Positions 1 to 7,092 are shown, counted from the stretch's first letter. The stretch is DNA of 7,202 nt from DATIRA01 sp964553405 (GCA_964553405.1 CAZKLS010000127.1:1-7202), one strand, 5' to 3'. Translations and numbers: made by a program. The notes: generated from the letters alone by a model not told the origin.

Positions 1-27
1 CAGGACGTAGCGGCTGTACAGGCTCAT
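1..27 (-). CDS. Start of a gene running off the window; methyltransferase-like N-terminus
   Basis: Only the first nine codons are inside the window, reading MSLYSRYVL from an ATG at 27-25. Every third codon position is G or C, as in the neighbouring gene, which supports real coding sequence. From memory, the pattern (short lead, Tyr, then a Tyr/His-Val-Leu, usually followed by Pro) matches the start of a family of small class I SAM-dependent methyltransferases. Nine residues are too few to establish that, and no SAM-binding motif is visible. An in-frame ATG at 69-67 would add 14 residues rich in Pro and Gly; I prefer 27 because the extension looks non-coding. There is no strong Shine-Dalgarno for either start. 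The gene lies 114 bases after the stop of the giant gene on the same strand, so co-transcription is possible. Confidence 0.5.
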
Positions 28-42
28 GGGCTCATTCTGCCA

Positions 43-99
43 GGGCCGCCCGGGCAGGCCCGGCGGCATCGCCAGTATTCACCGGCGGCGCCGTCGCCG
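43..99. other. GC-rich inverted repeats in the 28-141 intergenic region
   Basis: Two short dyads lie between the giant gene and the next gene. One pairs GGGCC (43-47) with GGCCC (57-61) around a 9-base loop. The other pairs CGGCG (83-87) with CGCCG (95-99) around a 7-base loop and contains the 8-base palindrome CGGCGCCG. Neither is followed by a T-run on the minus strand, so they are not convincing intrinsic terminators. They may only reflect high GC. Nothing else is recognisable in 28-141. Confidence 0.25.
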
Positions 100-141
100 T
101 CAGACCCGCCGCGCGTCCCGTGCTTTTCACTTGCGCCCTTT

Positions 142-3100
142 CTACCTCTTCCGAATCTCGATCATCGCTACGCCGGCGATCAGCAAAGTCAACGCGATCA
201 GCCAGGACCACGACAGCACCGGAACCGGCGGCGCCTTGCCGACGCTCACCGACGCGCTGATGGTCAGCGGCGGAAGTTCGCCGGATCGCAGTTCGGCGGT
301 GTTGGTGACCGTCGTGCCGGCGGTCAGGACACGGGCGGTCAACGAAAGCACCCTGGGAGCCGCCGTTGGCTGGATGTCGCCGAGGTTCCAGGTCACCGTG
401 TTCGCTGCGGCGTCGATCACGCCCCCGTTGTCGGCTGCGACGGGCCGCAGGCCGGGCGGCAGCGAGTCCGCCACGACGACCCCGGTCGCGGTCGCGTTGC
501 CGAGGTTTTGCAGGGCGATCTCGAACAGGACGCTCGATCCTGAATCGACGAACGGGGAGGCGGCGGTTTTCGACGCCGACCAGACAGGCGTGCTGTTGAC
601 CAGAAATGGCAGGGCGTAAGAGTCCGGCATGCCTTCGTTGGCGCTGATCGAAGCCGTGCTGGTCAGCATCGTGCCATTGGGCAGCGGTGATGCGACGTCG
701 ACCGTGAATGTCGCCGAGCCGCTGGCGCCGGCCGGTAAAGCAATGGCGGGCCAGGCGACGAGGTTGCCGTTGAGACCGCCGTTGCCCGTTGCGGAGGCGA
801 ACGTCGTGTTCGCGGGTATCGTGGCGGTGACCACGGCATTGGTCGTGTCCTGGTTGCCGAGGTTGGCCCAGGTGACCGTGAACGTCTGTTGGCCGCCGGC
901 AGGAACGGGATCCTGGGCGGTTGCCAGCGTGACGTCGAGAATCGTCTCGCTGCGCTCGTTCGTTGTCGCCGTGGCGATCTGGCCGACGGCGTTGCTGGCG
1001 GTGATCGACGCCATGTTGTCGATCGACGTGCCGTCGTGTACGCCCGCCACGGTGTCGACCGTCACGGTGACCCGGCCGCCGGACAGCGGCGCCAGCGTGC
1101 CGAGGTTCCAGCGCACGATACCCGGAGATACCTCGGCGCCGCCGTTGTTGGCGTCGACGAAGACCGTTCCGGCCGGCAGCGTATCCTCGATCACCACGTC
1201 ATTGCCGGTGCCGTTGCCGCTGTTGAAATAATCGATGGCCCAGGTCAGCGGGTCGCCCGCGTTGACGCTGTTGGGACCCGATTTGGCCAGCGTGAAAGCG
1301 GCCTGGGCGCCAACATAGACCAGCGCCGAGGCGGAGGCCGATGGCGCATTGCTGGCGAGGATGACGCCGACCGAACCCTCGGCCGTGCCGTCGGCTACGT
1401 TACTCGCGATGAACACGCTGAACTGCAGTTCGATCTCACCCGACGGTGGCAGGCTGCCGATGGTCCAGTTTGCCGAACCGTTCGCGAACGTGCCGCCGTC
1501 GCTGATCGACTGGGGCGCGCCGTCGGGCGGCAGCGATGCGGCGACGGTCACGTTCTCGGCGATGGCGTTGCCGGTATTGCGCACGCGCAGGGTGTAGAGA
1601 AGCGCGCCGCCGGCCTGGACCGCGGCCTGGTCGGCCATGTAATTGATTTCCAGCACGGGGCTGCTGACGACGGGCAGCAGCAAGGTCGAAGACACCGGCG
1701 GGATGGCCGCGCCACCGGCATCCTCACCAGTGACGGACGAAATGTTCAACAGCGGAGTTCCGCTGGCGATCACCGCGTCCGCGGTCGCTTCGACGTGCAC
1801 CGTGACGCTGGTGTTCGGCGCCAGCGGGCCGTGGTCCGCCTCGATATCCCAGGTCACGATTCCGCCGCTTTCGATACCGCCCGCGGTTGCGCTCGCGAAG
1901 CTCGTTTCGGCCGGCAGTTGGTCAGTGATCCGAACGTTACGGGCCGTGTCCGAGCCGACGTTCTCAACGGTAATGTCGTAGGCGATCGTCTGCCCCGGCG
2001 TGACGTGGCTGACAGCGCTGGTTTTGCTTATCGTGAGTACCGGCGCACTGCTGACGATCGTGTCGACCGGTTGCGCAGCGGTGCTGCCGGTGGTGGCGCT
2101 CTCAATGGTGGCCGTGTTGTGCAGCACGGTTCCGTCCCGCAGGTCGTCCTCGACCCGCACGATCAGGCCCACCGTGCCGGGCGTCGTATTCGCTGCGACG
2201 GTGCCCAGGTTCCAGCTCACGATATTGCCCGCGACGCTGTCGGGGGCGGGTGTCGCGCTCACGAAGGTTACGTCGAGCGGCAGCGTATCACTGACCACCG
2301 TGTCGGTGGCTGCGGCGCCGCCGCGATTTTCATACTTCAGCGTGTAGGCGATGAAGTCACCGGGCGCATTTGTCGCCGAGATGCCGGAATTCGCTGTCGG
2401 TCTGTCGGCTGACTTGGTAAGCGTCAGCACCGCGTTCAGCACCGTGACGGCAGTGGTGTCGGCCTGAGGTAAAGGTTGCTCGGCCGAGGAAATCGAAGCG
2501 CTGTTCGTGAGCACCTTGCCGTCGGCAAGGCTGGCGTCGGCCTGGGCGGTGACCGTCAGGCTGCCCTTGGTGCCCGCTTTCATTTGCGGCAGGGTCCAGG
2601 TCAGCGTGTTGCCGTTGACCGCCGGCGTGTCGGAGGCGCTGACCAGGGTCATGCCGGGCGGCAGGGTATCGGTGATCACCACGTTGGTGGCCGTGTCGCT
2701 GCCCACGTTGCGGTATACGATGTCGAAAACCGCGGTGCCGCCGGCGGTGACCGTGGCGCCGGATCCGGCGGTCTTCTCGATCTCGAGCACGGGTTTGCTG
2801 CTGACGGTGGGGGACTTGCCGACACTCGTCGCCGGCACGCTGGCCTGCGGACTCATTGTCTCGCTGATCGTCGCGAGATTGCGCAGCGGTGTGCCGTTCG
2901 GAACCACGGAGTCGACCTGCAGCGTCAGCGTGACGGAACCGGTCTGCTTCGCTTTGAGCGGCGGCAGGGTCCAGGTGACGTGCCCGCCGCCGGAATCCAC
3001 GCCGCCGTCGCTGGCGCTGACGAAGCCGGTTTCCGGTGGCATCAGGTCCTCGATAATGATGCCGCCACTCGTTGCGGTGCCGATGTTGCGGTAGGTCAGG

Positions 3101-6100
3101 GTGTAGGTCAGTTGCCCGCCGGCCTTGACGCTGGTCGTCGAGACCTGCTTTTCGAGTTCGAGCACGGCTTGCCCACGCACGGTGGTCACGACGGGGGTGG
3201 AGACCGCGGCGCCGACGCCCGGCATGGAGGGCTGTGCGGATGCGGTATTCCGCAGCAGGGTGCCGTCCGGCAGGTCGTTGGCCACGCGTGCGGCGATCGT
3301 GTAGCTCACCGGCGCACCGGGCGCCAGGCTCGGAATCGTCCAGGTTGCGGTTTGCCCGCTGACGTTTGCCGTCGTCGACGCCGGGTCGATCAGCAGACCG
3401 GCCGGCAGGGTGTCGGTGACGGTGACGTCAGTCGCCACGGCGTTGCCGGTATTTTCCACCGTGATGGTGTAGGTGATCGCATCCGCCGTGTCGCCGGATG
3501 CCGTCGTCGGCGAGAACAGCACCGCTGCGCTCGCCGTCTTGCGAACGGTTAGCACCGGCTGGCTGTCGACCAGCGTCGTCGCCACGTTGGACAGGACCGC
3601 ATTGACTTCGGCCGCGCCGAGGGCGGCCTGGTTGTTCAGCGCCGTGCCGTTGGCGAGCACCGGGTCGATCTCGGCGCTGAAGGTGATGACAGTCGGTCCG
3701 GGCCCCTCTGGCAGGTCTCCGAGTTCCCACGCAAGCAGCCCGTTGTCGATGTCGCTGATGGCGGCGGGCGTGAGGTTGGCGCTGCCGGTGACGTACCGGG
3801 TGTTTGGCGACAGCAGGTCGAGCAGGGTGACCGACGTGGCCGGCCCACCCGTCTTGTCCACGGTCAGCGTGTAGTGCAGCGAGTCGCCCGGCGCCGCGTG
3901 CGCCCGATCGACCGTTTTCGTCACGATGAACGCCGGCAAAGCCGTTACGGATACCGTTGCAGAGGCCGCGGTCGATGCGGTGTCCGACCTGATCTCGGAT
4001 CGATTTGTGATGTCGACGGCCGGCACGTAGTTGCCGGCGGGCACGGTGGCGCGGATGACCTTGCTGCCGGAGGCGCCGGGCGCCAGGTTGCCGAGATTCC
4101 AGGTCAGCACACCACCGGCGAGCGTGGCCTGGTCGCTCGCGCTGACGAAGGTCAGTTCGGCGGGGAAGTTGTCGGTCAGGACCGCGTCGCGCGCTTCGCC
4201 CCGGCCCTGGTTTTCGTAGTGCACGGTGAACTCGAGGGCGTCGCCGGGGTGTGCCGTGGTTGCATTGACCGTCTTGGTGAGCACTAGGCGCGGGGCCTCG
4301 CGTACGGTCGAGATCACGCCCGCTGTCGCTGGTTGCGCCTCGTTGCTGGTCAGTTGCGCCTGGTTGGACAAGAGGTCGCCGATGGCGGCGCCATCGACAC
4401 GAACCGTGACCGAAACCGAACTGTTCTTGCCGGCTGGCAGGTCCGGAAGATCCCACTTGAGCGTCGCGGGTGGGCCGGGCTCGTTGCTGGTCGGCGCCGG
4501 GGCGGCGGCGACGAGCGCGACGCCCGTCGGCAGCGTGTCCTGCAGCCGGATGCCGGTGAGCGGAACCTTGCCAGTATTTTCGTACGTGATGAGGTAACTG
4601 ATTTCTTCGCCATCGACGACCTCCGCCTGGTCCGCCGGGCGTGTTTTCGAGAGACTGACGGCTGCGTCGGAAACGAAATGCTGGGTAAGGCCCGGGTTCG
4701 CGAAACCCGATCCCGCCGCGAAAATGGCGCCGGCCAGGTTCGTGATGGATTCGCCGGGCGAAACGCCGGGCCTGACCCGGGCCTGAAGCGTGACGGAACG
4801 GCTGCCGCTGTTCAAAGCCTTGGCCGGCCAGGTGACGCGCGTGCCGTTGGCGTCGGTCACCGTGGTGACGCCGGGGTCGCTTGCCTTGATGAACTCCAGT
4901 TCCGGGGGGAGCGCGTCGATGATCTGCAGGTCTGAAACACCCTGCCGGGAATCGAGGGTTGCCGTGATCGTGTAGTCGATGGTGCCGCCGGGAAATACCG
5001 GTGTGCTTTCCGGCGGAATCGCTGACTTGGTAACCGTGACACGGGGTGGGCCGTTGTATTGCACGACCGCGTGGCTGCTGGTTTCCCGGAATTGCCGCCC
5101 AAACCGATCCTGTGCCGTGACGCTGATCGCGTTCGCGATGAAATCACCGTCCGCGAGTTGCGAACCATCGACTTCGACCTCGAGGACGAGCGTGCCCAGC
5201 CTGTCGTTGGCAGCGAGGTCGGGCAGGTTCCAGGTCACCACGCCCGGCGTCGACTCGGTTCCTCCCGCTGAAGCGGACACGAAAACCAGGCCGGCGGGCA
5301 AGGTGTCTATGATCGTGACACCGCCGTCCGTTCCCTCGCCGCCGTTGTTTCCCACGGTGATTTCATACGTGATGCGGTCGCCATCCTGCACGACCGACGT
5401 GGATCCGGCGGCCAGTTCCTTGATAGGGACCAGGGAAGGCGCCTGCCGCACCAGTACGTTTGCCGAAGTCGTTGCGGTCAGCACGCCTGGCAGGTTGTCT
5501 GCTGTCATGATGACCTGGTTGACGAGGTCGGTATTGGGAAGGCTCGGGTCAACCGTCACCTGGTAACTGATCGAGTGTCCCTGCGCTCCGGGTGACAGAT
5601 CCGGCAACGCCCACTCCAGCGTTCCGCTGGCGGCATCGTAGGCGCCCCAGAATGAACCCGGCACCGGCGTTACGCCGGCCGGCAGGCTATCGGTCAGTTT
5701 CGGTTGAATCGCAGTCAACGAGCCGACATTGAAGTAGTCGATGGTGTAGGTCAGCACGTCGCCGGGCGCCACCAGGGTGGGGCGCACGGACTTCAGGACG
5801 AGCAGGTAGGGCTCCGCATCCACGGTGATGTGCGCGGTGGCGATGTTGGATTGACCACCCGTAAAAGTGGCCTGGGCTGAGTTGTCAAAATCGGTCGTAC
5901 CGAGTGTCGGATCGATCTGCGTCGTCAGCGTAACGACACCCCCGGCCTTTTTCGGAACGTTCCCGAGGGTCCAGGTCGCCGTTCGGCTGGCCGTGTCATA
6001 GCTCGAAGAGATTCCGCCGCCGAGCACCGGCGTGCCGATCAACTCGGAAGGCAGAACGTCCGTAATGACGACATTCGCCGCGTCGCCGCCACCCAGGTTT

Positions 6101-6972
6101 TCGTAGGCAATTTGGTAGGTGATCACACGGCCCGCCTCGAGCACGGCGGCCTGGGTTACGTCGTCATTGATGGTTTTGGTCAGTTGGATGTTGGGCTGCG
6201 TATCGACCGTTATCGTGACGGTATCGCGCGGCTTGGTCGTAGCGCCGGTGGCGGAGATTTGCGCGGTATTGTCGATCGTCCCCGCGGATGCGGTATCGGC
6301 CACGCGCACCGTCACCTCGACCGAGTTCGCGTCACCGGGGTCGAGGTCGCCGAGATTCCAGGTGACCTGTCCGGCGCTGTGTGTTCCGCCGCCGCTGGCG
6401 GAAACGAATTCAAGCCGGCTGTCGAGCGTGTCCGTGATCGTCAGGTCCGTGGCCGTGACGGTGCCGGTGCTCGCATACTCCAGTTGGTAGGTCACGGTAT
6501 CGCCTGGGCTGACGATGGACTTGGCAGCGCCGGAGAGGGTTTTTCGAATGCTGACCGCGGGTGTCGGCAGAGTTTGGACGGTCGGCGTCGTGGAACCACC
6601 GGAGACGCCGGAATATGAACCCGAGCCGCAGCCGCTCCAGGAAATGGTCGGCGTCAGGTCCGTTCCGCTCGCCACTCCGGCGAGATTGAAGGTGAATCGC
6701 AGTTGCGCCGGCTGCCCGGAATGAATCCGCGGCTGGTACTGCGTGGGAGACGAGGTGAGCGCGGCGACGGATGCGGTGACCGTGGGGAAACAGGGTGAAC
6801 CCGTGGTGCCGTACAAGGTCGCGACGACGGTGTACAGACCGCCCGGCGCGGGGTGTGTCGGCGTGACGCGAGTATCGACCCTCGCGATCGATGCGCCCAG
6901 GGCGGGTATCGAAGCGATGAGCAGAAGCGAGCCGATAAGAAGAACGTACGTGCGGCGCAAAGCGGATTTCAT
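142..6972 (-). CDS. Giant secreted DUF11-repeat surface protein with IPTL-CTERM-like anchor
   Basis: This gene encodes 2276 residues ending at a TAG (144-142). The order is: Sec signal peptide 1-26; N-terminal domain 27-137 with the protein's only two cysteines (C61, C115) and a Ser/Thr/Gly-rich linker; seventeen DUF11 (TIGR01451-type) Ig-like repeats 138-2246; C-terminal Pro-Val-Leu motif, hydrophobic helix and RKR end 2248-2276. Repeats show the family signature: K-T/S start, G-D-x-x-x-Y-T-I, N-x-G, T-D-T-L-P, V-S-A-S, V-T-W-N-L, D/N-G-T-x-L-x-N-x-A-x-I. The start at 6972 is chosen because the signal peptide begins there and a promoter lies just upstream; the same frame is open to 7140, but those 56 residues are Arg-rich, look non-coding and span the promoter. 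No enzyme domain is visible. Inference: a long rod-like adhesin or stalk displayed on the cell surface; ligand unknown. Family and architecture are secure, the biological role is not. Confidence 0.95.
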   Translation of the reverse strand: MKSALRRTYVLLIGSLLLIASIPALGASIARVDTRVTPTHPAPGGLYTVVATLYGTTGSPCFPTVTASVAALTSSPTQYQPRIHSGQPAQLRFTFNLAGVASGTDLTPTISWSGCGSGSYSGVSGGSTTPTVQTLPTPAVSIRKTLSGAAKSIVSPGDTVTYQLEYASTGTVTATDLTITDTLDSRLEFVSASGGGTHSAGQVTWNLGDLDPGDANSVEVTVRVADTASAGTIDNTAQISATGATTKPRDTVTITVDTQPNIQLTKTINDDVTQAAVLEAGRVITYQIAYENLGGGDAANVVITDVLPSELIGTPVLGGGISSSYDTASRTATWTLGNVPKKAGGVVTLTTQIDPTLGTTDFDNSAQATFTGGQSNIATAHITVDAEPYLLVLKSVRPTLVAPGDVLTYTIDYFNVGSLTAIQPKLTDSLPAGVTPVPGSFWGAYDAASGTLEWALPDLSPGAQGHSISYQVTVDPSLPNTDLVNQVIMTADNLPGVLTATTSANVLVRQAPSLVPIKELAAGSTSVVQDGDRITYEITVGNNGGEGTDGGVTIIDTLPAGLVFVSASAGGTESTPGVVTWNLPDLAANDRLGTLVLEVEVDGSQLADGDFIANAISVTAQDRFGRQFRETSSHAVVQYNGPPRVTVTKSAIPPESTPVFPGGTIDYTITATLDSRQGVSDLQIIDALPPELEFIKASDPGVTTVTDANGTRVTWPAKALNSGSRSVTLQARVRPGVSPGESITNLAGAIFAAGSGFANPGLTQHFVSDAAVSLSKTRPADQAEVVDGEEISYLITYENTGKVPLTGIRLQDTLPTGVALVAAAPAPTSNEPGPPATLKWDLPDLPAGKNSSVSVTVRVDGAAIGDLLSNQAQLTSNEAQPATAGVISTVREAPRLVLTKTVNATTAHPGDALEFTVHYENQGRGEARDAVLTDNFPAELTFVSASDQATLAGGVLTWNLGNLAPGASGSKVIRATVPAGNYVPAVDITNRSEIRSDTASTAASATVSVTALPAFIVTKTVDRAHAAPGDSLHYTLTVDKTGGPATSVTLLDLLSPNTRYVTGSANLTPAAISDIDNGLLAWELGDLPEGPGPTVITFSAEIDPVLANGTALNNQAALGAAEVNAVLSNVATTLVDSQPVLTVRKTASAAVLFSPTTASGDTADAITYTITVENTGNAVATDVTVTDTLPAGLLIDPASTTANVSGQTATWTIPSLAPGAPVSYTIAARVANDLPDGTLLRNTASAQPSMPGVGAAVSTPVVTTVRGQAVLELEKQVSTTSVKAGGQLTYTLTYRNIGTATSGGIIIEDLMPPETGFVSASDGGVDSGGGHVTWTLPPLKAKQTGSVTLTLQVDSVVPNGTPLRNLATISETMSPQASVPATSVGKSPTVSSKPVLEIEKTAGSGATVTAGGTAVFDIVYRNVGSDTATNVVITDTLPPGMTLVSASDTPAVNGNTLTWTLPQMKAGTKGSLTVTAQADASLADGKVLTNSASISSAEQPLPQADTTAVTVLNAVLTLTKSADRPTANSGISATNAPGDFIAYTLKYENRGGAAATDTVVSDTLPLDVTFVSATPAPDSVAGNIVSWNLGTVAANTTPGTVGLIVRVEDDLRDGTVLHNTATIESATTGSTAAQPVDTIVSSAPVLTISKTSAVSHVTPGQTIAYDITVENVGSDTARNVRITDQLPAETSFASATAGGIESGGIVTWDIEADHGPLAPNTSVTVHVEATADAVIASGTPLLNISSVTGEDAGGAAIPPVSSTLLLPVVSSPVLEINYMADQAAVQAGGALLYTLRVRNTGNAIAENVTVAASLPPDGAPQSISDGGTFANGSANWTIGSLPPSGEIELQFSVFIASNVADGTAEGSVGVILASNAPSASASALVYVGAQAAFTLAKSGPNSVNAGDPLTWAIDYFNSGNGTGNDVVIEDTLPAGTVFVDANNGGAEVSPGIVRWNLGTLAPLSGGRVTVTVDTVAGVHDGTSIDNMASITASNAVGQIATATTNERSETILDVTLATAQDPVPAGGQQTFTVTWANLGNQDTTNAVVTATIPANTTFASATGNGGLNGNLVAWPAIALPAGASGSATFTVDVASPLPNGTMLTSTASISANEGMPDSYALPFLVNSTPVWSASKTAASPFVDSGSSVLFEIALQNLGNATATGVVVADSLPPGLRPVAADNGGVIDAAANTVTWNLGDIQPTAAPRVLSLTARVLTAGTTVTNTAELRSGELPPLTISASVSVGKAPPVPVLSWSWLIALTLLIAGVAMIEIRKR
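145..231 (-). other. C-terminal sorting/anchor tail, IPTL-CTERM-like (non-canonical)
   Basis: Residues 2248-2276 form a tripartite tail: a Pro-rich motif VPVLSWSW (2250-2257), a hydrophobic helix of about 15 residues (2257-2271) and the basic end RKR. This layout is that of exosortase-type sorting signals, closest to the IPTLxxWG class recognised by exosortase H. Pro and Leu match at positions 2 and 4. The usual Thr is Val, and the Trp residues fall at motif positions 6 and 8 rather than 7. It may be a divergent sorting signal or simply a C-terminal membrane anchor. No exosortase gene is in the window. Confidence 0.65.
595..948 (-). repeat. DUF11 repeat 16, lacking the Lys-Asp-Asn triad
   Basis: Residues 2009-2126 keep the fold markers (A-G-G-x-x-x-F-T-V, N-x-G-N, I-P-A, A-W, N-G-T-x-L-x-x-x-A-S-I). 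At the three triad positions they carry Thr2018 in place of Lys, Ala2050 in place of Asp and Ser2105 in place of Asn. The module should fold but could not form the proposed isopeptide bond. Confidence 0.8.
1309..1662 (-). repeat. DUF11 repeat 14, lacking the Lys-Asp-Asn triad
   Basis: Residues 1771-1888 start with PVLEI, just as repeat 11 does, and keep G-G-x-x-x-Y-T-L, R-N-T-G-N, L-P-P, N-W-T-I and D-G-T. The triad positions are Tyr1778 for Lys, Ala1812 for Asp and Ser1867 for Asn. Repeats 14 and 16 flank the intact repeat 15, close to the C-terminal anchor. Confidence 0.8.
6562..6894 (-). other. N-terminal domain of the giant protein, two cysteines
   Basis: Residues 27-137 precede the repeats and do not fit the DUF11 pattern well. 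The segment is rich in Thr, Ser, Pro and Gly with alternating hydrophobic residues (for example around 47-53 and 91-97), as expected for a beta-sandwich. C61 and C115 are the only cysteines in the whole protein, so a disulfide in the oxidising periplasm or outside is likely. It ends in a Ser/Gly/Thr/Pro linker at about 117-137. As the membrane-distal tip it is the natural candidate for a binding domain, but I do not recognise its family. Confidence 0.6.
6895..6972 (-). other. Sec-type signal peptide of the giant protein
   Basis: The first 26 residues show a basic n-region (K2, R6, R7), a hydrophobic core of Leu, Ile, Ala and Val (about 9-22) and a cleavage region P-A-L-G. The likely signal peptidase I site is after G26 (Ala at -3, Gly at -1), with A27 as an alternative. 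This signal is the main reason for placing the start codon at 6972. Confidence 0.85.
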
Positions 6973-6979
6973 GGTAATG

Positions 6980-6983
6980 CCCC
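6980..6983 (-). promoter_or_regulatory. Weak ribosome-binding site for the giant gene
   Basis: On the minus strand a GGGG lies 7 bases before the ATG at 6972. It is a poor Shine-Dalgarno match but sits at the right distance, and nothing better is present. Confidence 0.4.
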
Positions 6984-7001
6984 AATTTCGTCGATCACGC
7001 G

Positions 7002-7031
7002 ATGATAGCGTTGTTTTCGCTAGCCTGGCAA
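7002..7031 (-). promoter_or_regulatory. Predicted sigma70-type promoter of the giant gene
   Basis: On the minus strand TTGCCA (7031-7026, 5 of 6 to consensus) and TATCAT (7007-7002, 5 of 6) are separated by 18 bases. Transcription would start near 6995, giving a leader of roughly 20-25 bases before the ATG. The position argues against the longer reading of the gene that would start at 7140, and suggests that the gene is transcribed independently of its upstream neighbour. Confidence 0.6.
7006..7022. promoter_or_regulatory. Dyad within the promoter spacer, possible operator
   Basis: TAGCG (7006-7010) and CGCTA (7018-7022) form a perfect 5-base inverted repeat around a 7-base T-rich centre. 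It lies between the -35 and -10 boxes and overlaps the first two bases of the -10, where a bound repressor would block transcription. Five-base arms can arise by chance, and the regulator is unknown. Confidence 0.3.
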
Positions 7032-7078
7032 AAGCCACTCGATCAGAAGCGTTCGCACGTCTGTAAACGCGGATGTCA

Positions 7079-7092
7079 GCCGGTCGCCCGGC
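7079..7092 (-). other. Small GC hairpin after the upstream gene
   Basis: GCCGG (7079-7083) pairs with CCGGC (7088-7092). Read on the minus strand the loop is GCGA, a stable GNRA-type tetraloop. It lies 56 bases after the upstream gene's stop. There is no following T-run, so it is at best a weak or factor-assisted terminator or an mRNA 3' structure. Confidence 0.3.

Larger units (their letters stand above)
235..6561 (-). repeat. Array of 17 tandem DUF11-type Ig-like repeats
   Basis: Approximate repeat limits in residues: R1 138-257, R2 258-386, R3 387-508, R4 509-640, R5 641-769, R6 770-890, R7 891-1010, R8 1011-1136, R9 1137-1266, R10 1267-1391, R11 1392-1512, R12 1513-1641, R13 1642-1770, R14 1771-1888, R15 1889-2008, R16 2009-2126, R17 2127-2246. 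Candidate crosslink triads (Lys/Asp/Asn): R1 144/181/235, R2 266/305/364, R3 394/428/485, R4 518/556/614, R5 649/686/745, R6 776/812/870, R7 900/934/990, R8 1019/1052/1114, R9 1145/1187/1242, R10 1275/1309/1365, R11 1400/1435/1490, R12 1520/1562/1619, R13 1650/1684/1743, R15 1897/1930/1986, R17 2135/2169/2224. R14 and R16 lack all three. The copies are well diverged from each other in DNA and protein, so the array is old rather than freshly duplicated; only short stretches such as the codons for VTWNL recur, roughly every 360-390 bases. Confidence 0.93.

Noticed and set aside
43..99. Intrinsic terminator after the giant gene
   Set aside because: The hairpins are short, and no T-run follows on the minus strand.
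889..2412. Long plus-strand open frame of 507 codons
   Set aside because: It lies wholly antisense to the DUF11 array, is rich in Arg, Gly and Asp with no recognisable domain, and is the expected shadow of a GC-rich gene. The minus-strand frame has a coherent repeat protein.
2476..3552. Plus-strand open frame of 358 codons
   Set aside because: Same reasoning: antisense to repeats 8-11, low-complexity Arg/Gly-rich product, no start signals.
235..6561. Regular spacing of short identical DNA words (for example CCAGGTCA) every 360-390 bases on the plus strand
   Set aside because: Not a CRISPR or DNA-level repeat element: the words are the codons for the conserved V-T-W strand of each protein repeat.
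6895..6972. Twin-arginine (Tat) signal suggested by R6-R7
   Set aside because: The residues after RR (T-Y-V-L) match the Tat consensus only loosely and the core is strongly hydrophobic; a Sec signal fits better.
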